From assembly GCF_000473065.1 (NCBI RefSeq), contig NZ_AXAZ01000045.1, positions 1 to 64,000 on the forward strand: a DNA stretch of 64,000 nt, written 5' to 3'. A model generated the notes under the pieces. It did no database searches. It was not told the origin of the DNA and worked only from the letters and a program-made list of their open reading frames with translations. Position numbers and translations under genes: made by a program. This stretch comes from Bradyrhizobium sp. WSM1743. GTDB lineage: Bacteria > Pseudomonadota > Alphaproteobacteria > Rhizobiales > Xanthobacteraceae. This document shows, piece after piece, positions 8,307-16,181 of this stretch (position 1 is the stretch's first letter; each line of letters opens with the position of its first letter).

Positions 8307-11300
8307 ATGCCCAAGACATCGCCGAAGACCACCGCCAAAGCTGACACCAAGGCCGCGCCAAAAGCTGCCGAGACCAAGCCCGCTGCTGCGACAGCTGCTG
8401 CCAAACCGGTCGCGGCAAAGGCGGCCGGCAAGGGCGACCACATCTTCCTGGTCGACGGTTCCTCCTACATCTTCCGCGCCTATCACGCGCTGCCGCCGCT
8501 GAACCGCAAGTCCGATGGGCTCCAGGTCAATGCCGTGCTCGGCTTCTGCAACATGCTGTGGAAGCTCTTGCGCGAGATGCCGGAAGACAACCGGCCGACG
8601 CATCTGGCCATCGTCTTCGACAAGTCGGAGATCACCTTCCGCAACAAGATCTATCCGGACTACAAGGCGCACCGGCCGCCGGCCCCTGACGATCTGATTC
8701 CGCAATTCGCGCTGATCCGCGAGGCCGTCCGCGCTTTCGACCTGCCCTGCCTGGAACAGACCGGCTTCGAGGCCGACGATCTCATCGCGACCTATGTGCG
8801 GCAGGCTTGCGAGCGCGGCGCCAGCGCCACCATCGTGTCGTCCGACAAGGACCTGATGCAGCTCGTCACCGATTGCGTCACCATGTACGACACCATGAAG
8901 GACCGCCGCATCGGCATCCCCGAGGTGATCGAGAAGTTCGGCGTGCCGCCGCACAAGGTGGTCGAGGTGCAGGCTTTGGCCGGCGATTCCACCGACAACG
9001 TGCCCGGCGTCCCCGGCATCGGCGTCAAGACCGCGGCGCAGCTGATCACCGAATATGGCGATCTCGACCAGTTGTTGTTCCGCGCCGGCGAGATCAAGCA
9101 GCCCAAGCGGCGCGAGGCGCTGCTCGAGAACGCGGAGAAGGCGCGGATCTCGCGGCAGCTCGTGCTGCTCGACGACAAGGTCGATCTCGAGGTGCCGCTG
9201 GACGACCTCGCCGTCCACGAGCCCGACGCGCGCAAGCTGATCGCCTTCCTGAAGGCGATGGAGTTCACGACGCTGACGCGACGTGTCGCCGAATATTCGC
9301 AGATCGATCCTGCCAACGTCGATGCCGATCCCGGCTACGCAAAGGGTGCGAGCGTATTCTCGCCGCTGCCGCCCTCGGACGTCGTGCCCGCACCAGGGAC
9401 CGGCACACCGGCGCAGACCGCGCCGATCGAGCGCAACAAGTCGGCGGGCAAGGAGGACAAGGCTGCGAGCCCGAAGGGTGCGCCGATCTCGCTCGCCGCC
9501 GCGCGCGAAGAGGCGCTGCGCAAGCTTCCGGTCGATCGCAGCAAATACCAGACCATCAAGACGCTCAACGAGCTCGAGGCCTTCATCGCGCGCATCCATG
9601 ATGCCGGCCATGTCGCGATCGAGATGAGAGCCAACTCGATCGATCCGATGCAGGCCGATCTTTGCGGCATCGCGCTGGCACTGGCGCCGAACGAGGCCTG
9701 CTACGTGCCGCTGGCGCACAAGCAGTCCGGCGGCGGCGCCGGCCTGTTCGATGCCGGCCTCGCGCCGGACCAGGTCAAGCATGACGACGCGCTGCAAGCG
9801 CTGCGGGCGGTGCTGGAATCAGCCGGCATTCTCAAGATCGGCTTCGACGTCAAGTTCACCGCTGTGATGCTGGCGCAGCACGGCATCACGCTGCGCAACA
9901 TCGACGATGCGCTCCTGATCTCCTACGTGCTCGATGCCGGCCGCGGCTCGCATGCGCTGGAATCGCTGTCCGAGCGCTGGTTCGGCCATGCCATGCTGAA
10001 GGAAAACGAGCTGCTCGGCAGCGGCAAGGGCAAGATCACCTTCGACCAGGTGCCGATCGACAAGGCCGCACCGCTGTCGGCGGAAGCCGCCGACGTCGCC
10101 CTGCGCGTCTGGCGCGTGCTGAAGCCGCGCCTCGTCGCCGAGCACATGAGCGCGGTCTATGAGACCCTGGAACGGCCGCTGGTGTCGGTGCTCGCCCGCA
10201 TGGAGCGGCGCGGCATTTCGATCGACCGCCAGGTGCTGTCGCGCCTCTCCGGCGACTTTGCCCAGACCGCAGCGCGGGTCGAGGCCGAGATCCAGGAGAT
10301 CGCGGGCGAGCCGGTCAATGTCGGCAGCCCCAAGCAGATCGGCGACATCCTGTTCGGCAAGATGGGACTATCAGGCGGCACCAAGACCAAGACCGGCGCA
10401 TGGTCGACCACCGCCCAGGTACTGGACGAGCTCGCCGAGCAAGGCCACGCCTTCCCGAAGAAGATTTTGGAGTGGCGCCAGGTCTCCAAGCTGAAATCGA
10501 CCTACACCGACGCGTTGCCGACCTATGTCAATCCGCAGACCCATCGCGTGCACACCACCTACGCGCTGGCCGCGACCACGACGGGCCGGCTGTCGTCCAA
10601 CGAGCCGAACCTTCAGAACATTCCGGTGCGCACCGAGGATGGCCGCAAGATCCGCCGCGCCTTCGTCGCGACACCCGGGCACAAGCTGGTGTCAGCCGAT
10701 TATTCACAGATCGAGCTGCGGCTGCTCGCCGAGATCGCCGACATCCCCGTGCTGAAGCAGGCGTTCCGCGACGGGCTCGACATTCACGCCATGACCGCGT
10801 CGGAAATGTTCGGCGTGCCGATCAAGGGCATGCCGAGCGAGATCCGCCGCCGCGCCAAAGCGATCAATTTCGGCATCATCTACGGCATCTCGGCGTTCGG
10901 CCTCGCCAATCAGCTCGGCATCGCGCGCGAGGAGGCCTCCGCTTACATCAAGAAATATTTCGAGCGCTTCCCCGGCATCCGCGCCTACATGGACGAGACG
11001 CGCGACTTCTGCCGCAACCACGGCTACGTCACCACGCTGTTCGGCCGCAAGTGCCACTACCCCGACATCAAGGCCTCCAACGCCTCGGTGCGCGCCTTCA
11101 ACGAGCGCGCCGCGATCAACGCCCGGCTGCAGGGCACCGCCGCCGATATCATCCGCCGCGCCATGACGCGCGTGGAGGATGCGCTGGCCGCGAAGAAGCT
11201 GTCGGCGCAGATGCTGCTCCAGGTGCATGACGAACTGATCTTCGAGGTGCCGGACGACGAGGTCGAGGCGACGCTCCCCGTCGTGCAGCACGTGATGCAG

Positions 11301-11384
11301 GACGCGCCGTTCCCGGCCGTGCTGCTGTCAGTGCCGCTGCATGTCGATGCGCGCGCCGCGACCAATTGGGACGAGGCGCATTGA
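8307..11384 (+). CDS. polA: DNA polymerase I with degenerate proofreading domain
   Basis: A 1025-residue family A polymerase for Okazaki fragment maturation and repair. Residues 1-43 form an Ala/Lys/Pro-rich extension. The 5'-3' exonuclease domain follows (FLVDGSSYIFRAYHA, then SSDKDLMQLV and GDSTDNVPGVPGIG). The polymerase domain keeps motif A (VSADYSQIELRLLA), motif B (RRRAKAINFGIIYG) and motif C (QVHDELIFEV), so synthesis should be normal. The middle 3'-5' exonuclease domain keeps its fold but has lost its metal ligands: the positions of E. coli D355, E357, D424 and D501 are E439, R441, T518 and A594. The ATG at 8307 follows a repeat block. It is larger than the E. coli enzyme because of the N-terminal tail and an insert near residues 340-400. 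Confidence 0.96.
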   Translation: MPKTSPKTTAKADTKAAPKAAETKPAAATAAAKPVAAKAAGKGDHIFLVDGSSYIFRAYHALPPLNRKSDGLQVNAVLGFCNMLWKLLREMPEDNRPTHLAIVFDKSEITFRNKIYPDYKAHRPPAPDDLIPQFALIREAVRAFDLPCLEQTGFEADDLIATYVRQACERGASATIVSSDKDLMQLVTDCVTMYDTMKDRRIGIPEVIEKFGVPPHKVVEVQALAGDSTDNVPGVPGIGVKTAAQLITEYGDLDQLLFRAGEIKQPKRREALLENAEKARISRQLVLLDDKVDLEVPLDDLAVHEPDARKLIAFLKAMEFTTLTRRVAEYSQIDPANVDADPGYAKGASVFSPLPPSDVVPAPGTGTPAQTAPIERNKSAGKEDKAASPKGAPISLAAAREEALRKLPVDRSKYQTIKTLNELEAFIARIHDAGHVAIEMRANSIDPMQADLCGIALALAPNEACYVPLAHKQSGGGAGLFDAGLAPDQVKHDDALQALRAVLESAGILKIGFDVKFTAVMLAQHGITLRNIDDALLISYVLDAGRGSHALESLSERWFGHAMLKENELLGSGKGKITFDQVPIDKAAPLSAEAADVALRVWRVLKPRLVAEHMSAVYETLERPLVSVLARMERRGISIDRQVLSRLSGDFAQTAARVEAEIQEIAGEPVNVGSPKQIGDILFGKMGLSGGTKTKTGAWSTTAQVLDELAEQGHAFPKKILEWRQVSKLKSTYTDALPTYVNPQTHRVHTTYALAATTTGRLSSNEPNLQNIPVRTEDGRKIRRAFVATPGHKLVSADYSQIELRLLAEIADIPVLKQAFRDGLDIHAMTASEMFGVPIKGMPSEIRRRAKAINFGIIYGISAFGLANQLGIAREEASAYIKKYFERFPGIRAYMDETRDFCRNHGYVTTLFGRKCHYPDIKASNASVRAFNERAAINARLQGTAADIIRRAMTRVEDALAAKKLSAQMLLQVHDELIFEVPDDEVEATLPVVQHVMQDAPFPAVLLSVPLHVDARAATNWDEAH

Positions 11385-11391
11385 GGCTGCT

Positions 11392-11521
11392 TTCCCCGGA
11401 TGCTGCGCAACGCGCCGCCCTTCGCGGCGTGGTGCGCTGCTGATCCGGGCTCCACGCCGCACCAGCTGGGTCCCGGCTCTGCGGCGCACCGTTTCACGCT
11501 GCGCCGCGTCCGGGACACAGG
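11392..11521. repeat. Family F repeat (GGGACC...GCTCTGCGGCGCA type)
   Basis: GC-rich block with recurrent GGGTCCCGGCTCTGCGGCGCA, CTGCGCCGCGTCCGGGACAC and GGTGCGCTGCTGA-like segments. Two related blocks lie at 13738-13868 and 34868-35000. It fills the gap between polA and the LysE gene; I see no coding potential. Confidence 0.65.
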
Positions 11522-11607
11522 ATCTGAATTGTCCTCCGAGCAATTGCGCAATGGCTCGGTGAGGCAGCGCATATTAGAACCGTGCCGTCTCCCGCACCGG
11601 TTCACCT

Positions 11608-12243
11608 ATGCCCCACACCTCCGCCCTGCTCGGCTTTGCCCTCGTCTGCCTCGGTCTCGTGCTCACGCCGGGACCGAACATGATCTATCTGATCTCGCGC
11701 TCGATCACGCAGGGCGCTGCGGCCGGCATCGTCTCGCTCGGGGGCGTCGCGCTCGGTTTCGTGTTCTACATGCTGTGTGCAGCGTTCGGCATCACGGCGC
11801 TGCTGCTCGCCATTCCCTTCGCTTATGACGCGCTGCGCTTTGCCGGCGCCGGATACTTGCTGTGGCTCGCCTGGCAGGCGGTGAAGCCGGGCGGGCGTTC
11901 GCCGTTCCAGGTGAGAAAGCTCGCGATCGACAGCCCGCGCAAATTGTTCGCGATGGGCTTCGTCACCAACCTGCTCAACCCGAAGATCGCGATGCTGTAT
12001 CTGGCATTGCTGCCGCAGTTCATCGATCCCGCCGCCGGCAGCGTGCTGGCGCAGTCGGTGGTGCTCGGGTCGATCCAGATCGCGATCAGCGTCAGCGTCA
12101 ATGCGATGATCGCGCTCGCGGCCGGCTCGATCGCGCTGTTTCTGGCGAACCGGCCGAGTTGGATGCTGGTGCAGCGCTGGCTGATGGGGACGGTGCTGGC
12201 CGGGCTCGCGGTGCGGATGGCGGTGGAAGCGAAGAAGGTGTGA
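11608..12243 (+). CDS. LysE family translocator
   Basis: 211 residues, about six hydrophobic helices, typical of RhtB/LysE amino-acid exporters in the inner membrane. The family signature is at the N-terminus (LTPGPNMIYLISRSITQGAAAG, residues ~16-37), followed by the loop FAMGFVTNLLNPKIAMLYLALLPQF near residues 115-139 with the conserved NPK. The ATG at 11608 places the first helix correctly. Substrate cannot be inferred; amino acids or homoserine-type compounds are usual. It stands between repeat blocks with no partner gene and no adjacent LysG-like regulator. Confidence 0.92.
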   Translation: MPHTSALLGFALVCLGLVLTPGPNMIYLISRSITQGAAAGIVSLGGVALGFVFYMLCAAFGITALLLAIPFAYDALRFAGAGYLLWLAWQAVKPGGRSPFQVRKLAIDSPRKLFAMGFVTNLLNPKIAMLYLALLPQFIDPAAGSVLAQSVVLGSIQIAISVSVNAMIALAAGSIALFLANRPSWMLVQRWLMGTVLAGLAVRMAVEAKKV

Positions 12244-12249
12244 GGCACA

Positions 12250-12357
12250 CTGTCATGCCCCGGCTTGACCGGGGCATCCAGTACGCCGCGGCCTCTCGGC
12301 TCAATCACTGCCGTCTCTGGAATACTGGGTCGCCCGGTCGAGCCGGGCGACGACAGC
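12250..12357. repeat. Family A paired palindrome, full copy
   Basis: Left hairpin TGTCATGCCCCGGCTTGACC..., spacer of about 45 bp with CTCAATCACTG and CTCTGGAATACTGG, and right hairpin GTCGCCCGGTCGAGCCGGGC.... Between the convergent LysE and GST genes, so it may also end both transcripts. Confidence 0.85.
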
Positions 12358-12363
12358 GTCTAG

Positions 12364-12990
12364 CTAATCCAGCTTCGCCTCCATCCCGCGCTTCACCGCC
12401 GGACGGGCCATCAGGGTCTCGTACCAGCGCTTGACGTTGGGAAAGTCGGCCAGATCAACCTTGTGGCGAGGATGACGCCAGGCCCAGCCCAGGATGGCAA
12501 AATCGGCAACCGAGAGCTCGCCGGCGACGAAGTCGCGCCCCTCCAGGCGGCGATCCAGCACGCCGTAAAGCCGGCGCGTCTCAGCCATGAAGCGCTTCAG
12601 GCCGTAGGCCCGGTCCTGCTCGTTCTCGAGTGCGATGAAATGGTGCACCTGGCCGGGCATCGGCCCGAAGCCGCCCATCTGCCACATCAGCCATTCGTAG
12701 ACCGGGATGCGCTGGCTAAGCGATTTCGGCAGGAATTTGCCGGTCTTTTCGCCGAGATAGAGCAGGATCGCACCGGATTCGAAGATGCTGACCGGCTTGC
12801 CGTCGGGCCCCTCGGGGTCGACGATCGCGGGGATCTTGTTATTCGGAGAGAGCTTGAGGAACTCGGGCGCCATCTGCTCGCCCTTGGTGATGTTCACCGG
12901 GATCACCTTGTAGCGCAGCCCCATCTCCTCCAGCGCGACCGAGATCTTGCGTCCGTTCGGCGTGTTCCAGGTGTAGAGCTCGATCGTCAT
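12364..12990 (-). CDS. Glutathione S-transferase family protein (YfcG/Ure2p-like)
   Basis: 208 residues. The thioredoxin-like N-terminal domain starts [23 protein letters not shown], where TPNGRK replaces the catalytic Tyr/Ser as in Nu-class (YfcG, YghU) enzymes with disulfide reductase activity. The glutathione-binding segment [26 protein letters not shown] includes the cis-Pro and the ES pair. The C-terminal helical domain contains the N-capping region [12 protein letters not shown]. The ATG at 12990 gives the normal first beta strand. It is divergent from pyrE. The natural substrate is unknown. Confidence 0.92.
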   Translation of the reverse strand: MTIELYTWNTPNGRKISVALEEMGLRYKVIPVNITKGEQMAPEFLKLSPNNKIPAIVDPEGPDGKPVSIFESGAILLYLGEKTGKFLPKSLSQRIPVYEWLMWQMGGFGPMPGQVHHFIALENEQDRAYGLKRFMAETRRLYGVLDRRLEGRDFVAGELSVADFAILGWAWRHPRHKVDLADFPNVKRWYETLMARPAVKRGMEAKLD

Positions 12991-13162
12991 TCCGGTTTCC
13001 TTCCCAAGGGGCTTGCCCCCTCAACTACTCCAGAAGGTTGCGCCCTCACAACCGGCGGACCGGGATGGCCGATCCCTGTTGACGGGAGACGCCCCCTCTG
13101 GAATGTCGCGGCCGTCGCGGATAAATTCCGCCTCCACCAAAAACGCTGTTCGAGGGACCGCC

Positions 13163-13726
13163 GTGTCGAAATCTGCCTCCCGCGCCCGCCTGTTCGAAAT
13201 CATCCGCCGGCGCTCATTCGGCCGCGGCGAGGTGACGCTCGCGTCGGGCCGCAAGAGCGATTTCTACTTCAACCTCAAGCCGACCATGCTCGACCCCGAG
13301 GGCGCGACGCTGCTCGCCGAGCTGACTTACGAGGCGCTCAAGGACGACCAGCTCGATTTCATCGGCGGGCTCGAGATGGGCGCGGTGCCGCTCGCCGGCG
13401 CGCTGGCGCAGATCTCCTGGATCAAGGGCCATCCGATTGCAGCGTTCTTCGTGCGCAAGAAGCCGAAGGAGCACGGCGCCAAGCTCGCGATCGAAGGCCT
13501 GCCCAAGGGCGAGACGCTGGCGGGCAAGCGCGTCGTGATCGTCGAGGACGTCACCACCACGGGCGGCTCGGCGATGAAGGCGGTGGAATCGGTGCGCGAG
13601 ACCGGCGCCAATGTGGTGCTGGTGCTGACCATGGTCGACCGCGAGGAAGGCGCCACCGACACGTTCGGTGCGGCCGGCCTGCCGTTCCGCTCGCTGTACA
13701 AAGCGTCGGAGTTTTTGAAGGCCTAA
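13163..13726 (+). CDS. pyrE: Orotate phosphoribosyltransferase
   Basis: Converts orotate and PRPP to OMP in pyrimidine synthesis. The PRPP-binding signature is [20 protein letters not shown] near residues 113-132, and the N-terminal region [14 protein letters not shown] is the usual phosphate/orotate loop. I chose GTG at 13163: GAGGGA lies 7 nt upstream and the resulting 187 residues match the family, whereas the frame extends open another 50 codons upstream without protein-like sequence. A second pyrimidine gene, pyrD, is 20 kb away, so the pathway is scattered as usual in this group. Confidence 0.94.
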   Translation: MSKSASRARLFEIIRRRSFGRGEVTLASGRKSDFYFNLKPTMLDPEGATLLAELTYEALKDDQLDFIGGLEMGAVPLAGALAQISWIKGHPIAAFFVRKKPKEHGAKLAIEGLPKGETLAGKRVVIVEDVTTTGGSAMKAVESVRETGANVVLVLTMVDREEGATDTFGAAGLPFRSLYKASEFLKA

Positions 13727-13737
13727 CGGCTTTGGTG

Positions 13738-13868
13738 TCCCGGGCGCGGCGCAACGCGTAGCGATGCGACGCTGAACCGGGACCCACCTTTTTCGCTATC
13801 GACATGGGCCCCGGCTCTGCAGCGCATCACGCCGCGAAGGGCGGCGCGCAGCGCTGCGTCCGGGGCAT
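13738..13868. repeat. Family F repeat
   Basis: GC-rich block with CCGGGCGCGGCGCAACGCG, GGGCCCCGGCTCTGCAGCGCA and GCTGCGTCCGGGGCATG. Related to 11392-11521 and 34868-35000. It follows pyrE; no gene is visible to 13987. Confidence 0.65.
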
Positions 13869-13987
13869 GAGAAGCCGCGGAAATCGCCTCCGTTCAACCG
13901 CTCATTTACCATCCGGTCTTATGGTGAATCATGTGCTGAGACCCGAAGGGTTCCAGCCGGTTCAGTAGCGTCGGGTGGAGTAGGCGT

Positions 13988-14812
13988 TTGCGTACAATCT
14001 CGTCCCATGCGCGCCGGCGGCGTCGCGCGATGCTTGTGGCCGCCATGCTTGCAGCCCCGTTGCTTGCGGCCCCGGCCCCGGTTTCGGCCGAAGGCCTGTT
14101 CGATTTTCTCTTCGGCGGCATGCAGCAGCAGCGGCCGCAGCGGGAGGTGCCGCAGCAGGCGAGCTCCTACGCCGATCCCTTCACCGGGCAGCAGAATGCG
14201 GCAACCCCGCAATATGTGCCGCCGACCCGCTCGGCGGCAGCCGGCGGTTCGGGCCCGGCCTTCTGCGTGCGCAGTTGCGACGGGAAGTACTTTCCGCTGA
14301 TGCGCGGCGTCGCCTCGCCCGCACAGATGTGTCAGGCGTTCTGTCCTGCCAGCGCGACCAAGGTCTATTTCGGCTCGTCGATCGACGGCGCCTATTCGCA
14401 GACCGGCGAGCGCTACGCCGACAGCGAGAACGCGTTCGCCTATCGCAAGGCGCTGCGCGCCGACTGCACCTGCAATGGCCGTGAGCCGGCTGGTCTTGCT
14501 CCGGTCGATCTCGCGCTGGATTCCTCGCTGAAAGCCGGCGACGTGATCGCCACCACCGACGGCCTTGTCGCCTATACCGGCATCCGCGTCGGCAACGACC
14601 AGGCTGCGGAATTCACCCCGGTTGCCTCCTATCCCGGCCTCACCGCCCAGGTCCGCGCGCGGCTTGGCGAGATGAAGGTGGCGCCGGTGCGGGCCGAGAC
14701 GGTGTCGGCAGATGCCCCGGCGTCAACAGAGATCGTGCGTGAGGCGCTGCCGGATGTTTCAGTGCCGAAGGCGACGGCGCAGAAGCCGGCGAAGCGGGCG
14801 GGATTGGATTAG
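13988..14812 (+). CDS. DUF2865 domain-containing secreted protein
   Basis: 274 residues. A basic N-terminus (RRRRRA) and a hydrophobic stretch ending APVSAEG form a signal peptide, so it is periplasmic or outer-envelope. A Gln/Pro-rich region precedes the DUF2865 core, which has paired cysteines (FCVRSCDGKYFPL, MCQAFCPAS, CTCNG) likely to form disulfides. The start is a TTG at 13988 with GGAG 9 nt upstream; the ATG at 14030 would shorten the signal peptide. The tail is Ala/Lys-rich. No function is known for DUF2865. It stands alone between repeats. Confidence 0.85.
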   Translation: MRTISSHARRRRRAMLVAAMLAAPLLAAPAPVSAEGLFDFLFGGMQQQRPQREVPQQASSYADPFTGQQNAATPQYVPPTRSAAAGGSGPAFCVRSCDGKYFPLMRGVASPAQMCQAFCPASATKVYFGSSIDGAYSQTGERYADSENAFAYRKALRADCTCNGREPAGLAPVDLALDSSLKAGDVIATTDGLVAYTGIRVGNDQAAEFTPVASYPGLTAQVRARLGEMKVAPVRAETVSADAPASTEIVREALPDVSVPKATAQKPAKRAGLD

Positions 14813-14821
14813 GAGAATGAG

Positions 14822-14904
14822 GCGTCATTCCGGGGCGATGCGTCAGCATCGAACCCGGAATTTCGAGATTCCGGGTTCATCGCTCCGCGATGCCCCGGAA
14901 TGAC
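14822..14904. repeat. Family G palindrome (GTCATTCCGGGGC...)
   Basis: Long imperfect hairpin: GCGTCATTCCGGGGCGATGCG on the left and CGCGATGCCCCGGAATGACCGCG on the right, with an inner AACCCGGAATTTCGAGATTCCGGGTT hairpin split across 14856-14878. It lies between convergent genes and could terminate both. Confidence 0.75.
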
Positions 14905-14917
14905 CGCGTGTAAGGCG

Positions 14918-15349
14918 TTACCTCCCGATGATCACCCCGATCACGTTCGGCGCTGCCAGATATTTCTCCTCGATCGCTGCGCGTGCAGCGGCGCGGTTTT
15001 CCGGCGTCAGGAGGCCGCGCTTCTCGGCCAAGATCATCCAGCAAAAGCCCCACCAGTCGGTGAGCATGCCCTGATCGCCAACGAGGTCATAACCCTGCTC
15101 GGCCGCGAAGATGCGCGCATGCGCCTCGTCCAGCGTGTCGAGAAACAGATGGTCCTCGGTCGAGAACAGATCGTCGCTGACGTCGTCGATGGTGTAGCCC
15201 CAGATCGACTGGCACACCGCGTTGAACTCGCGATCGAACTGGTCGTCATCGACGGCATAGCGCCGTGCCGCCTGATGCAGTCGTGACAGCGAGCGCGCGA
15301 AATCGGCGATCCGGGTGAGGGCAAACTGGTCGAAGGCAATGGTGGACAT
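14918..15349 (-). CDS. Conserved hypothetical protein
   Basis: 143 residues, acidic and helix-rich, beginning MSTIAFDQFALTRIADFARSLSRL. It carries no signal peptide or membrane helix, so it is probably cytoplasmic. Aromatic/acidic clusters (TDWWGFCWMI, WGYTIDDVSDD) stand out. Codon use and the third-position GC bias match the neighbours, and the reverse strand has no competing protein, so I consider it a real gene. I do not recognise the family; it does not resemble a toxin or antitoxin that I know. The region upstream (15350-15467) contains an AT-rich stretch that may hold its promoter. Confidence 0.75.
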   Translation of the reverse strand: MSTIAFDQFALTRIADFARSLSRLHQAARRYAVDDDQFDREFNAVCQSIWGYTIDDVSDDLFSTEDHLFLDTLDEAHARIFAAEQGYDLVGDQGMLTDWWGFCWMILAEKRGLLTPENRAAARAAIEEKYLAAPNVIGVIIGR

Positions 15350-15467
15350 GTAGTCCTCGCAAAGTCGGACAGACGCTAGATATTGTGTCGGCGATGCGCC
15401 GAATCACAATGATATATCAAAGACTTGCTAAAGTGTTCTTAATTTGTTCCAAGCCGCAGCCCATGCC

Positions 15468-16178
15468 TCAATAGCAGCGCGAGGCCGCAATGGCGTGGAC
15501 GCGGCGGTCGCCGAGGAGATGGGCGACAAAGCCGTTCTTCGGAAAGATCTTGGCGAAGGCAGCGTCACGGATGCTGAGGCCGCCGGCATAGGCGCCGAAG
15601 GCCGGCATCACGGCACGCATCCCGTCACTGGCGAAGCAGCGGCGCTCCATCGAGCGGCCGCGCGCGGAGACGCGCGCCTTGGGATGCAGATGGCCGGCGA
15701 TCTCGCCGCGCGCGCCGGTCGGCTCGTGGCGGAAGGTGATCGGGCCAATCGCGACTTCGTCCGCGATGGTGCCGCCGAGATCGCGCGGCAGCATGGGATC
15801 ATGATTGCCGGAGATCCAGATCCAGTCGCGGCCGGTCTGGAGCGCGGCCACAGCGTCGCGGTCCTCGGCCGACAGGCGCTCATGCGCGGTGCGATCGTGA
15901 AAGCTATCGCCGAGGGCGATGACAATTCGCGGATCATGGCGGGAGATAACAGCAGCGAGCCGGCCGAGCGTCGCGATGGTATCGTAAGGCGGCAACAGCA
16001 CGCCGCGCGTGGCGAAGCTGGACCCCTTTTCCAGATGCAGGTCCGAGACGACCAGCAGGCGCTGCTCTTCCCAGAACAGCGCGCCGGAGAGATCAGCCGC
16101 GAAGGTCACGTCGCTGATGGTGACTGTGGAAACGCGCATGTCCTCGCCATCCCCTGAAACCAGCGCGCCTGCCGTCAC
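15468..16178 (-). CDS. pdeM: Ligase-associated DNA damage response endonuclease PdeM (metallophosphoesterase)
   Basis: 236-residue calcineurin-like phosphoesterase. Metal-binding motifs appear in order: VSDLHLEKG (near residue 45), GDSFHD (near 93), GNHDP (near 127) and GHLHPKA (near 160). The family is a Mn-dependent DNA nuclease found next to an Lhr-type helicase, an MBL exonuclease and an ATP-dependent DNA ligase. It starts 3 bp after the helicase stop codon, at GTG 16178, so the two are co-translated; ATG 16139, with GAGG close upstream, is an alternative giving 223 residues. The exonuclease and ligase partners are not adjacent but lie at 37.8-40.5 kb. Confidence 0.93.
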   Translation of the reverse strand: MTAGALVSGDGEDMRVSTVTISDVTFAADLSGALFWEEQRLLVVSDLHLEKGSSFATRGVLLPPYDTIATLGRLAAVISRHDPRIVIALGDSFHDRTAHERLSAEDRDAVAALQTGRDWIWISGNHDPMLPRDLGGTIADEVAIGPITFRHEPTGARGEIAGHLHPKARVSARGRSMERRCFASDGMRAVMPAFGAYAGGLSIRDAAFAKIFPKNGFVAHLLGDRRVHAIAASRCY

Positions 16179-16181
16179 GTC

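Noticed and set aside
8292-9797. Minus-strand open frame of 501 codons
   Set aside because: Antisense to polA; composition is a mirror of the real frame.
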